Shown here: positions 11,000-22,499 of the stretch, piece by piece
Layout of the letters: each line of letters starts with the position of its first letter
Position numbering within the stretch: the stretch's first letter is position 1
Assembly: GCA_930367215.1 (NCBI GenBank)
Contig: OV884058.1
Location: 200,960,208-201,024,207, forward strand
Reading direction: 5' to 3'
Source: Pollenia angustigena
Taxonomy: Eukaryota > Arthropoda > Insecta > Diptera > Polleniidae
DNA: 64,000 nt
Notes under the pieces: generated by a model
What the model was told of the DNA's origin: nothing
The model's database searches: none
Seen by the model: the letters and a program-made list of their open reading frames with translations, nothing else
Position numbers and translations under genes: made by a program

Positions 11000-12040
11000 T
11001 TTTTGAAATTCAGTCATCGATTTAATTCAATGTTTTATCGCACAATTGTTTTCAGCGATGGGGCTTATTAAATAAACAAAATTGATGCAATCTACAACAT
11101 ACCCCACAAACTCCATTACATCAAGAAAAATTTACCATTTGATGCTGGTCGCATCAGCAGATCTAATGATCAATGAGTTTTTGTAGAATACAGATGACAT
11201 TATTCCGGGCCAGATTAGGTTTCAACAGAATGGTGCCATACGGCGACTGCAACCACATTAAAACAATTAAAATTTTAATTCAACTTTCAAAACATACCCC
11301 TGCCAATTGGGATTCAAATTCTCCCCGGGGGAGATCATGTAGGGATCATGTTTAGGATAATTTAACTTTTAATGTTACATCCGCCCAGGCAGATTAGGTG
11401 CATCCAATACCTGGTATTCGGCAAAAATCCAAAACTGACTGATCACAGGAGATCTCCACTATTTCTTGCGACAGCGGCTGACCAGATATCCTATATGGTA
11501 CCTCCGGAGAGCAGACACCGTACTGATTGTTGGTTGAGGTCTCCGTATACTTCTTGCGGGAAATGCTTCCTATCCTTCCTAAACGCTAACGTATCCTTCA
11601 GTGCTGTTGCTACTCAAAAGAAATGCTGGCATTTTTAAAAAACCGTGGATGTTACATATATCTAGCTCCTAAACAAGGAGCGAGTATATAATTTTGCGGA
11701 TATGTGTGTATGATATTGCTACATTTGTCCGATGGTGCCTCTCACAAACAGGAAAGCAGGTAAACGCATTGTTTGTCACCTAGTGGTTATGATCCTCCAT
11801 GAGATAAGGCCAAATGATGGTGCTCATGTAAATCTTTTCTACATTTGGCCTTCAAGGTCCTGTAGAGCTACTTAAAGTCAATCCTTTATATGTATAAACC
11901 GGCAACATGACCAACACGGTTTGTGTTGTTTCTGGCATACGGCAGGCAATGCTCGAAAAAGTGGCTTAAATTTGGACGTCCAGAATGCTCCTTATTAAAA
12001 ATAGCCAAGGTGCCCATATGCACGAAATCAATTTCGAATA
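11000..12040. other. Island of higher GC, unrecognised, probably old repeat
   Basis: The base composition is visibly less AT-rich than the flanks and several medium open frames occur on the plus strand (11173-11355 and 11372-11638), but none has recognisable motifs. Short inverted pieces such as aaggccaaatg / catttggcctt (about 11808 and 11842) suggest a decayed repeat. I cannot assign it. Confidence 0.35.
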
Positions 12041-14699
12041 TTAATTCTGTGCATTGATCTCGAATAAAACAGAATTTTTTTTATTAAAATTTTATATTTT
12101 GTGTTATTTTTTACAATTTTAAGTTCTATAGGTCTTAAAAATTAAGCAATCAAAATGGTTTTTTTGTTGTTTTCAAAACTGCAACAAATTGAAAAATATT
12201 CGAATAATCTTATTAAAACCGAATCTAAAAAATATTTATTTTTCTTAAGCTCAAATTACTAATAAGAATTATTTATTTTATTTAGTATTAAAAAGATATA
12301 TGAAGTAAATTCTAATTCTATTAACCCTTTATTTTTATACTCAAACGAACAATCGAACTTTCAAATAACCGAATAATTACACTGTGATACATCCATTATT
12401 CGCTAAGAGATAGCTTAGGCCAAAGTTTGACTCTTTAAGAACTCTTTTATAATCAGTTTCTATATACCTATTCCAAAGTTTTGTTGCCCTTCATTCACAT
12501 CACCCTGTTCCATATTGCCCCATACAGTCGAGTACAAAACGTACAATATATGAAAATAATAATAAAAAATATTTTATTGCTAAAATCTTTTGAAGCATGA
12601 AGGTTTTTCTAAACTCAGTACAAAAAAAATCAACTAAGCTCACAACAATACAATGAACAAACAGTATGAATATGAAGTTTTTATTTATATCTTCTTGGAA
12701 CTGGATTTTAAAAAGAAAAAACTTTAAGATTTACAGGTTGTTTGTTTATAAGTTTTGTCGGTATTTATACTCAGATATTAAAAGTCATTTGAATTGTCAA
12801 CTATGAAGTGTATTAAGAAAATACACAAATAATAATTATAATATTTTGATTAAAAATTATGTGCATACTTCCTTTTGTGGCTTAAGCCAAAAAAAAAGTT
12901 GGAAGTGACAAAAAAGTGCCAGCAAACGATTAAATATAATTTAGAATTAACAAAGAAATGTTTTGTAATAAACTTTTGTATTAAGTTAAAAATAAATAAA
13001 AAATTTTTCTTTAGAATGGTAATTCCCCGGAGAGATTCGGAAATTTTCCCCGCTTTTTCGAGACGTAAATATTAGAGTATCCACTCGATTAATGGTTATT
13101 CGATTAATTGAGGAATTTTTTCGCCATTATTTAATCGAATAATTGATAAAGGCAATTTCGAATAACGAATAACTCGAACAATTTATGTCAATTAATCGAT
13201 CAAAATTAAGTTCTAAGAAAATTCTGCTTTTTTCATATAAAACTGTTGCTTCTATTCAGCCTTGTTCCGGTTGCCGTTGTCTTTATCGATCAAGTCGTTT
13301 TTTGTAAGAGATTAAGGTAACACGCAACCAGTGTTCTGATTAGAGGCTGATTAGATTTCTTTGTGATTAAATACCTTAACATAAAGCGCTCTCACTGAGA
13401 TACCCTTTAAATAAGTTATCAGCCATGTTGTGGAAATCGAATGCATACGATGGAAATTTAAATCGAATACACTTTGAAAACGATCCAGTTTTAAAAGTTT
13501 AATAAACCATTTGAAATTGTACTGCATACTTTATGTTCCTGTCTTTACCAGAATAATAAATTGCTTTAAAAAAGTAAAAAGTGTCGGAATTTAAAAGTCT
13601 AAACCAAGTTAAATAACTAAAAATATTATGAGCTGAAGGTTACATTAAATACCCTCATTAAGTAAGCGCCATGCGGGTCACAATTTCTATAAAATATGCA
13701 ACCGAAATAAAATTAATGGGTACCGCCTGCTTAACTTAACTTTGGCTTGCAGATCCTTTTATCTGAAAGAAAGATTTAAATGAGCATCTGCCATATAGCC
13801 TTCTAATTTAATAGTGGATCTCAAATATTGGATGACAAACAATGCGTTTAGCAATCGCCTCTGAATATGAAAGCAACTAACACACCCAGGTGGCCGAATT
13901 GTGCACTCTAAATTCGGCAAAATTATAAATTCGCCCCTTGTTTAGAAGCTGGCGCTATCTATTTTTGATTTTTTGATTTTGAAAACATGCTAGCACCTTC
14001 TGTTGAGTAGCACGCCGAACTTTCTCACAAGTGGGGATAATTCCAACCTTTAGTAGGATCTTCAGAATCCCTAACGATATTTCCCTTTCTGTTTTTTAGT
14101 TTTGGAACTTCATATTAAGGTACTAATTGCTAAAAGACCCCTGTGATCGTCTGGCCAGTTTTAAGCAGCTGATAAAAGATGGGACCCTTCTGGTTTCACC
14201 GAATACAAGCCATTACTTGAACGCTATTGCTATTCGTCCTAAGCGGTAATTCGGCTTGATTTTTTAAACTTCGTCTGTTGTCGGCTATTTTTCACCCCTA
14301 GTAATAATTCGCTGAAAAAATTATTATCAAGTGTTATGGCCGTTTTACACTTTAACACAAGTCTTGATTATTTTAACGAAAAAGCTTCCCTAAGTTTATT
14401 ATTGTTGGAAAATTTTCAAAAAACAATAACAACTCGTCATGTCAGGGTTGTGTTTTGCTCAAAATACGTAAGACTTGTGTGATAGCATGAAGTACCTCTA
14501 AGCAGCATTTCTGCCATGTAAAATCCTTTTTTAATGTCTCTCGGCTTCAATTCGTATATTTTCTAAATTTTTGTTGTTTTTCGATACCCCAATTTGTTTT
14601 TTAATTTTTGTTTGAGTGTTACAATTATTGGATTTTGATAACACCAAAAATCATTTAAATAAAAACAAAAATATATGTAAAAAATATCCTTTTTTAGCA
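12041..14699. other. AT-rich DNA, no gene seen
   Basis: TCGATTAATCGA-type motifs occur at about 12180-12390 and 13080-13210. The stretch 13240-14330 is somewhat richer in GC and looks like decayed single-copy or repeat DNA with no open frame of note. Confidence 0.4.
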
Positions 14700-15190
14700 G
14701 CAACGTCATGAGCAAATGAGAATCTATAAAAGGAAGCTTTTTGGTACTTCTTTGGTCTTCAACTGCTACTTTTTGAATTTCCCTTAGTATTGGACCTAGA
14801 AACATAAAACTTAACATGCACGGTGTTGAGTGAATAAGAATCTGAAGAAGGATCTATTTGGTACGTTTTCCTTCTTTAATTGGTACTTTTTTATATACAT
14901 TAATACTGGACCTAGAAACATAAAATTAAACATGCAATGTCCTGAGTGGATGAAAGTCTATAAGAAGGAACTTTTTGATTCTTTTTTTGTGCTGCAACTG
15001 GTACTTTTTGAATTTCATTTAATATTGGCCCAGAAACATAAAACTAAACATGCAAGGTGGTGAGTGAATTAGAAGCTGTACAGGGATCTGTTTTCGTTCT
15101 TTCACTGAACCTAGAAGCATGAAAGTCAACATGCAGAGTTCAGAGTGATTGAGAAACTTTAGGAGGATACTTTTTGGTACTTTCTGATTT
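14700..15190. repeat. Tandem array, about 117-bp unit, four copies
   Basis: The landmark ggacctagaaacataaaa recurs at 14792, 14908, 15027 (ggcccagaaac) and 15107 (gaacctagaagc), with spacings of 116, 119 and 80 bp. Each unit also contains tttttggtac and aacatgca. Divergence between units is moderate and the last is shortened. Small open frames on both strands here are by-products of the repeat. Confidence 0.7.
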
Positions 15191-17434
15191 TTTTTTATAT
15201 TATTGAACTCACCAAAAAAATAAAAGCATACACGGACTTGAATGGAATCAAACATAGGGACCGGAGGTTGGTCCCTTGCCAAATCGATCCACTAAGACGA
15301 AAAAAACAAATGCTCGAATCATGTAAATTCATCTTCACTTATGTTTTCAATTAAACATTTAATACACTTGATTAAAATTTTAATTCACCTAATTAAATAT
15401 TAAATTAAAACTGATTTTATTTTTGATTAATTCTTTTACTGGCGCAAACATTTTTTTCTGTGAAGGGTATTTGGTGGTTCCAAATTTGCATGTTTCTTCC
15501 TTTTTCTGTAGAATAATATAAAGCTTTTTGAAAGGCGATTTAGCATTTTTGCTCTTTCATCTTAATTAATAAAAATATTCAGCGAAATTTTAAAACATTC
15601 ATACACACTAATGAATGAACGATGAGTGAACGTTTCGGTACTCTGGAATAAATGACAGATGTTTACTTGCCAAAATGCCATATTGTCAGCAGGTTTGCAT
15701 ACTGATAACTCCATCCACTTTTTAAGTAAATTAAGATTTTAATGCCGTGTGCTAGAGAAAGAAACGCATCGTCGCCCAGCATGTAGTTTTTATTAAATTT
15801 GAGTCTTGAATTGTGTAAAACCAACCATATTTTTGGTTTTCCTCTGAAGCTGCAAAAATAAAATGTGCTGAAAGGGTGTTAGCAGGTGAGCATATTAAGT
15901 TATTAAAGACAAAAACCACGTGTAAATAGTACGTCATCTGTTGTGAATCTCACATATCTAAAATAAATAGTCCTTTAAAATTGTAAATCAATATTAAAAT
16001 ATATGTTTTGGGAAAAGCTGATTTTTTTTATTTGCAATATTCTGCAAGGAATTTCAAACATTTTGAAGAAAAATACGTTAAAATTTTCCTGAGCGGGCCC
16101 AGTGCTTTTCGGAATACCTATTGAAGTATTCAATTTCAACTTTAATTCATTCCTTAGAAAAATCTTTCAACAAATTTCCCTTACTTTTCACTTTAAATTG
16201 CATTTAAGCCTTGAGCCGGAAGTAAATTCCTTTAACAAAAAATCCTCAATCATTTTTAATTTAAAATTTAGAGAAAAAAATACTAAAAAATGTCCATTTT
16301 TTTTTTTTTTTTTTTTTTTTTTGGTAGTGAATTATTTAAGTAAAAGTTGGAAAATAAAACAAAAATATTTAAACGCAAATTGTAGAAACTACAAATCATG
16401 ATTTTTAAACAAAAACACTTTAACTTTGTACAAGCTGAGGGGAGGTTTTATGGACATATTTCAAGCCAAAACTCATACAAAAAAAACAGGGGGAAATCGA
16501 GGTGGCGGTGGTACTCATGCAAGTACTTTTAGCTGAAAACAAATGGTAGTCGTAGGTAACTAAATAAATGTTTAAAATGTAGGAAAAATAAAAAAAATAA
16601 ACTAAAAACAAGAAACTGGTTTCAAAAGCAAACATGTGGAAAAAAATAAAATAGAAAAATTAACTGAAAAAGAAAAAAACTTAAAAACTAAAACCAAATG
16701 ACCATATAAAATGCAGCAGAAGTTGGTGGTAACTAATACCTGTTGTTTGTTTAAATTTCAGCCGTTGGAAATTTAATATAAATAACTTCCCCCCCCCCCC
16801 CCCCCCCCCTCCTAACAGGGACTAGAAAAAGAATTAAAAAATAAATAATTGAATAAAATCAATTGCTTTTGTTATTTTGGATTTTTTTACCTTTTTCCTT
16901 TTGCAGACATATTTTTTAAAGTTCAAAGGTTTTAAATTATTGTTTTTATGTTTGTTTTTTTTTTTTAAATTTGTAAGAAAACTATTATTTATTTAAAGCG
17001 TGAGAATGAAATTTGCTTTGTTGTTTGTGGTTTTTCATTTGGTTTTGGTTTTGGTTTTGGTTTAAATCTAAATGGATTTTTTTTTTGTGCCTATTAAAAG
17101 TAATTGAAGCCTAAATGTCTTTAATGAATACTTACAAATAGTTCTTAATTTCCAAAATTAATCAATAAATTGTGGCTATTGTTTAACAAAAAATATTTAA
17201 TATTGACATTTTAAGATCATAAGTTTAATGGGATTTAGATGTGTCTAGAGGTTCAGGGTTGATTGCAGTTTTGCAAAAAATTATACACACGTACATATGA
17301 AAAAGATGTAACTTATTTTATTTACATATTTAAAAAATATTACAAGTACCATTACAAATTATGTTATAAACTAATTTAGCGAAGGAATAGTAATGAAGAT
17401 TTTCAGGCCAGGGTGCAGAGTGGTAAAAAAAATT
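15191..17434. other. AT-rich DNA with homopolymer runs
   Basis: No gene is recognised. Contents: a dispersed repeat end at about 15355-15465 (attaaaactgattttatttt ... tttttttctgtgaa) also present at 60640-60712; a poly(T) run at about 16301-16322; and a run of 21 C at 16789-16809. Confidence 0.45.
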
Positions 17435-19005
17435 TTATACCCTTCACCGCAGGTGGAAAAGGGTATATGGCTATTTCCAAAAAAAACGTCAACCACAAAA
17501 AATGGAAAAAAAAAATTATTCTTTTCAAGATTTATTTAGGGAATTGCTTATATTTTTAATATATGCGTATAAATTAATAGATTCGAAAAAAAAGATAAAT
17601 GGTAAACGAAGTACTACAACTTTTAGCACATACTTGTGTATATTAGAAAATATGCATTTGGAACAACAATACTCTAATCTAAGGCATATTTATGATCTGA
17701 AAAACATTTTTTATTAAGTTTCTTATATAAAGGATTATAAATAGCAAGATAAAAAAATGTTAAATCACGCCGGAAAAATTGTCCCGTTTACAATGTCCCG
17801 TTTACAATTTCTTGAACAATTTATTAAAAAAAATGTAATTCATATTTTATTTTGAAATCGAAACCATTTTTAGGGCACATTAGTACGCAATATTTTAAAA
17901 TTAATCCCAATAAAATATTGTGTCAGGTTTCGCAGAAATCACTGTTTAAACGGTTACCCCTTAAAACCCACTTCCGTTTTTTGTCCTGTTTACAATCACT
18001 GGTTTTTTGCAATTATCTCGGAAACCACGACAGTAAGCGAAAAATTTCACTTGCGGAAATTAAAGAGCTAATTGAGAGTTAAAAGAATTATTAATTTAAA
18101 AAATGAGAATCAGGTTGTTTTTTACAGTTTTGTCAATATAAACGTGTGCGAATGTCCCGTTTACAATCTTGGAAGTGCCCATATATAAGTTTGTCATTCC
18201 GTTTGTAATTTCTGCAATATTGATCTAAGACCCTCAAAAGTATATATGTTCTGGGTCTTTATGAGAAGAGAACTTGATTTAACCATGTTCGCCTGTCCGT
18301 CTGACCGTCTTACGTTTGATATGTGTTTTCCGGAGACTCCAAACATGATAGCGGCTAGGTTCTTTTACATTTATGTCACATATAGTCCACCATTTCTTGC
18401 TATTGAAATTAAGCTAGATCGGTCGGAAAATGGCGGAGATATGAGCAAAAAACCACGACTACCTCTAATTTTTTCTAAAAATCCCTTGCTGTTGTATTTT
18501 TATTACTTTTTTCTGTATATCTTGAGAACGGCAATAGCCAAAATTTTCAAATTAGGAACACATATTAAGGTTATCAATACACAGCATCCCACAAAATGTG
18601 GACGGGATCGGAGAAGTGGGCGTGGTATCTCCCGTACAAAAAATATCAAAAATTGTATAAAAACCTGATTTTTTGGACTGTTATATGACCTAATGGTTAT
18701 CCTTGATATTCAAAAAACGTTCCTTCAAGGCTCAGTTGTTTAGGGGGATTGTTGAGGTTAGAAACTGTGAGTCCGCTGGTTCGAATCTTGGTTTTTCAAA
18801 AACAAATTTTTTTTTTAATTTGTATGTTCAAAAACGATTTAAAAAAAATATTTACCAGTTTTCGCTTTTTAAATTATAATGAAGTTTTTAGTATTGTATA
18901 TATGTAAAAATTTTATTGTTTTTGTCTAGTTGCTCCTTATTCTACTCTCAAAATGGTGAAGGGTATATAAGATTCGGCAAAGCCGAATATAGCACTCTTA
19001 TTTGT
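17435..19005 (+). repeat. TATACCC-type long repeat, copy 1, with tRNA-like module
   Basis: Starts ttttatacccttcaccgcag and ends gggtatataagattcggc...gccgaatatagcactctt, a GGCAAAGCC-type hairpin end. Inside are four scattered copies of gtcccgtttacaat (17780, 17796, 17983, 18152), the widely shared tataagtttgtcattccg, and a tRNA-like module at 18724-18795. The 140-codon open frame at 18246-18668 lies in repeat sequence and shows no protein motifs. A shorter copy in opposite orientation is at 24506-25262. Confidence 0.65.
18724..18795 (+). repeat. tRNA-like module inside TATACCC repeat
   Basis: An A-box-like AGGCTCAGTTGTTTAGG is followed about 40 nt later by a B-box-like TGGTTCGAATCTTGG, the spacing of a tRNA-type polymerase III promoter. 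The same module occurs at 24700-24772 on the minus strand within the other copy, so it is a stable part of the repeat rather than a chance match. Confidence 0.5.
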
Positions 19006-19025
19006 TTTAGTTGGGATTGTGTTCA

Positions 19026-19180
19026 TCAAATTTAATTTTCATTAAATTATTTTTACAGAAGGAAGGAATTTTTACAACATGAAATTTTATTAAAATTTAT
19101 TGAAAATTTTCTTGGCTCAGCTGGGGTTCGAACCTGGAGGGATACCTTCCCCTGCCCAAAAAAGTTCAAAAATGTAATTA
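19026..19180 (-). repeat. Partial copy of the tRNA-like repeat that forms the 31-kb palindrome
   Basis: The tail gttcatcaaatttaattttc ... ttcctt and the B-box-like GGTTCGAACC match the outer arms of the palindrome at 30793-31579. Read on the minus strand the order is tRNA-like T-arm, then AT-rich tail ending ATTTGATGAAC. The A-box side is poorly conserved here. Confidence 0.5.
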
Positions 19181-19784
19181 TAATGATATAAAGGAGTTAG
19201 TAATTTATTTCTTTAAATATTTACATTTGTTTTTAACTATTATTTTCCGTAACCACCCACAAAAGGGGCGGGGACGAAAGGTGTTATTTCACGATCTCCC
19301 CGGTTCAATTTTAGGGTATTTAACTTTCGCCAACGTTAAAAGTTGCATTAGCTAAACAAAAGTATGGGAAAACATAAATAAAATTAAATTTTTCAGAGGT
19401 TGGATTAGTTCTTCTAGGGAAAACTTTTTCCTCCTTGGACCGATTTTATTTATTTTTGAGCTTTACTTGCCTAGGACCAGAACATATATTCCTGCCAAGT
19501 TTTAAGAAGCAATATAAGCTAAAACAAAAAGGAATGTTCGGCTAAATTGGCTTCGTTACTTGTTAAATGTCATAACATTGTAATCGAAGCCGATGTGACA
19601 TTGTAGACGCTGAGACTAAAATTTAAAAATTTTCAACGACGGCGGCGAAAATACAACCGTCGGCTATACCAAATAATGTAAAGTGCGACTTAAATGTTTG
19701 TTTTCAAAGTTTTTCTTGGGATTCAAAAAACTAATTAACTAGGTTTCGTTTAAATTTGGAAAATTCCAGCTTCATACTATTGAA
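19181..19784. other. Unassigned DNA
   Basis: No gene is seen. Contains cgacggcggcgaaaatac / accgtcggc (about 19635-19665), a short GC-rich inverted pair. The stretch tcaaagtttttcttgg at about 19706 recurs near 21170 on the far side of the Penelope remnant. Confidence 0.35.
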
Positions 19785-20060
19785 TAACTGAAATTTATTG
19801 TTGATGGGATAAGCTATTCCTATCCGCATTTCACTGGTGGCTTAGGCCAGATCGTCAGGAAACTTCATCTAAAGATTTTAGAAAAAATAAATATATTTAA
19901 CAAACAAAACTCTTAAGCGAATAAGAATTATAACCCCCAGTTTTACTTGTAACAGTATCAAAGCTTAAACAAAAACCACAACAATAAGCAGTGAGTTTAT
20001 CTTTTCTTACAGTCCCGACTGCAATTGGTTGATTTTTTGTGAACTCTAAATGTACAACTA
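19785..20060 (-). mobile_element. Penelope-like terminal repeat (family P1), copy 1
   Basis: About 275 bp shared with 32770-33050 (plus) and 53995-54270 (minus). In the minus-strand direction it runs from a region around cagtgagtttatc (its complement), through aaaatcttt and a hammerhead-like motif, to an aataaatttcag end. It lies immediately upstream of a plus-strand Penelope coding remnant, in inverted orientation to it. Penelope-like elements are known for terminal repeats in direct or inverted arrangement, so the pairing is plausible but not proven. Confidence 0.5.
19815..19864 (-). ncRNA. Candidate hammerhead ribozyme, family P1
   Basis: On the minus strand: stem I strand AGTTTC, core CTGACGA (complement of 19852-19858), stem II CTGG/CCAG, GAAA (complement of 19829-19832), two-base-pair stem III (AT/AT) with loop GCGG, cleavage position A (19821), then GGAAT pairing with stem I, with G-U wobbles. 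Compared with the 54-kb copy, the second pair of stem II is C-G here and U-G there, a pairing-preserving change. Position N7 is C, which the CUGANGA consensus allows. Confidence 0.5.
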
Positions 20061-20112
20061 GTGGTTAAAGAAAAACGCAACCCAACCGAAAAATCAAATA
20101 ATTAACACTGCT

Positions 20113-20850
20113 AAAAATTTCATCTCCAGGATTTTACACATAAGCGATGAACTTTTTCACACTAAAAACAAAAATATAATTTTCAATATCCTTAAAAGCA
20201 ATAGATTCCCAAACAAACTTATATCAACACTAATAGAAGACACAATTACGCAAATAAAAAACAAAAATGATAATAACACCACTAATATAGAAAAAGAACA
20301 AAAATATTTTTACAGTGTAAAATACATCCCTGGCCTCACTGATAATAAAAACATACGAACGTCAATAGAAACAAATAATATAAACCCAATAAAACACTTA
20401 GCACCATATTCTCTGCAATAAAAGCTCCAATAGACAAACAACAACAAAACAACATTGTGTACGAATTACAATGTAAAGGGAATAACGAACAAAGTTGCGA
20501 ACTCATATACATTGGAACAACAAAACGATCGCTTGAAACTAGAATAGGAGAACATATATGATGGACATACAAAGGAAAAAAGAAACGACAGCATTATCAA
20601 CACACATTTTAAATACACAACATAAAATTGATTGATTGAATTGAGGGGGTGCTAATACTAGATAAAGTAAGGGGGGATAAGAAGAGATTTGCAATTGAAA
20701 GTCTAAGGATACAAGAAAACATAAAGAAAACGATGAATGTCAAAGAAGACACTTACAATATTAGCGCAAATTATAGGGTTGCTATTACTAAATCGTTATA
20801 GTGATACTTGTTTTGATATTTGTTTAACTTTCAATTGATGTTTTATGTTT
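20113..20850 (+). pseudogene. Penelope-like element: linker and GIY-YIG endonuclease remnant
   Basis: An open stretch of 102 codons (20113-20421) contains PGLTDNKNIRTSIETNN, resembling the linker between reverse transcriptase and endonuclease in Penelope-like proteins. A frameshift near 20400 leads into a second frame (20406-20561) with IFSAIKAPIDKQQQNNIVY, ELQC, IYIGTTKRSLETRIGEH: the core of a GIY-YIG endonuclease (VYEL for GIY, YIG intact, conserved R and E-H). A stop at 20559-20561 and further shifts follow. Reverse transcriptase is absent, so the copy is 5'-truncated and dead. In life the protein would nick target DNA during retrotransposition. Confidence 0.75.
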
Positions 20851-20979
20851 TATATGTTTAATGTTACATGTTACATGTAAAAGGAGAAATTTAATGTGAA
20901 AAGCTCATATAGTAAGTTTAACTTTTTTAATGTAATTTATTTGTATTCATGTTAATTTATATATTTTTAAAATTTTAAA

Positions 20980-21080
20980 TAGACGCTCCCTTAAAAAAGT
21001 CGACAAAAAATCGACGAAACGTCGGGAAACTGTAATAAAAAATTGCTTTTTATTTACATTAATTAACCTTAGGCCCTATT
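20980..21080 (+). mobile_element. Penelope-like 3' end with decayed hammerhead-like motif
   Basis: Downstream of the endonuclease remnant, same strand. Stem II is a perfect GTCGA/TCGAC hairpin (20999-21003 with 21011-21015), followed by GAAA (21016-21019), a one-pair stem III (A..T) and GGG at 21024-21026 that can pair with the CC at 20988-20989. The core that should read CUGANGA reads CTTAAAA, two changes at essential positions, so it should be inactive. aataaaa and ccttaggc follow, as at 9.7 kb. Confidence 0.5.
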
Positions 21081-21997
21081 AGCTTAAAAAAAAAACAAAT
21101 CAATTAAACAAGTTATTTTATTTTATTTCGCCAGTTCAGTTTTATTTACACTGCCACATGCATATTAGTTATCAAAGTTTTTCTTGGTATTCAAACTTTG
21201 TTGTTTGCAAACGAGCTTTGAAAACATTCGTATATTTTATAAAAATGTTAAAAACAAAATAATGAAACAATGAAAAAATGTGTCCAGAACAAAATATTTT
21301 TATTATTATTATTTGCATTTTTAATATGTTTTAGTGTTAAAATTTTTTTCTCGCCCCATTTTTATTCGTGAGTTTCTTTGACAGTTCAAAGCGGAAACTT
21401 TCTCTCAGAAATTTTGCAGACAAATTTATTCTGTACATTAGCGAGTTATTTCCTAACGCGACATTACTATTACTCGCCAAAAATGTTACAGACGCAGTTA
21501 AGTGAGAAAGTTTAAATTTATGGCATTTTTGTTTCATTTCTCACATTTCAATCGAAAAGTTTCTCGAAGCGAGAGTTGCAAAACAAGGGCGCAGGTTCGG
21601 AAATTATGGCAGATCGCTAGGTCGGATTGTTTTATAGAAAATGTATTGTTATTCCTTTAATATTTCGATAATGTAGAATTTCATTGTCAAAAGTTCTTGT
21701 TTAAAAAAATTTCGGATTTCAAGCAAATAAACAACGACATAAAGATGAAGTTAGATGAGTATTAAGGACAGATTGGTCAAAAATCGAAAGAGAATATTAA
21801 CTTTTTTAGAACGAGATATTTGAAACTGCAAAAGTTTACAATATGTTCAACAGGTGCTATTTGCAAATTCTGTCTAGAACTTTCTTGGAAAGCGTTAATC
21901 TCATTATGTTTTGACAAATTTTTAAATTAATTCTTTATATATCGTTAGTGTCGAAAAAAGTATTCTCGCACCTAGAGTGCTGCTTATAGTAAATTAC
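21081..21997. other. AT-rich DNA, no gene seen
   Basis: No protein or repeat family is recognised apart from the tcaaagtttttcttgg repeat noted at 21170. A minus-strand open frame at 21337-21537 shows no motifs. Confidence 0.4.
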
Positions 21998-22349
21998 ACA
22001 GAGAAAACAGATTCGTGATCACAACCGAATTTTGGGCCAATCGAATTTCGTCGGTTGCATGTACTATCATACAATTCGGTCCCAATAACTGAAAATTTCG
22101 TTGCTTAGCATAAAATTTTTGATAGCAACATTTGAATTTTAGTACACTATCAGTCATAACAACAGATATTGTTAGTTGTTAGTATGATTATTAGAAACAA
22201 AGTTGTGCTTATACCCGAATACATGATAGCTGCAACTGAATAAACACATAATTGGTGTTCATAACAAAAGATTTCATTGTCTTTATCAATATATTTTTTT
22301 TAACCGGTCAAATGTAGCCCATAAGGGGCAAGGACTTGTCCAAAGGTAA

Positions 22350-22470
22350 TCTCAATGAATGGAAAAAATGGGTTATTTTACAGTACGATGTCCTAGGGCA
22401 GGACCATATAACCCAGCTTGCATTACAAAGGGGAAGTCTTAAAACAACTCCATGGTATACTCCAGAGGAT
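22350..22470 (+). repeat. Fragment related to the 61-62 kb tandem MITE
   Basis: The stretch acgatgtcctagg, gaccatataaccca and aactccatgg is collinear with 61195-61290 and 61765-61850. It ends just before the truncated LINE at 22500. Confidence 0.55.
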
Positions 22471-22499
22471 TAGCTTTGAAATCATTTTAAAACGAAAAC

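Noticed and set aside
11173..11638. Plus-strand open frames in the GC-richer island
   Set aside because: No motifs and no continuity between them; more likely a decayed repeat.
18246..18668. 140-codon plus-strand open frame
   Set aside because: It lies within a TATACCC-type dispersed repeat, including its shared non-coding segment and the sequence leading up to the tRNA-like module, and has no protein motifs.
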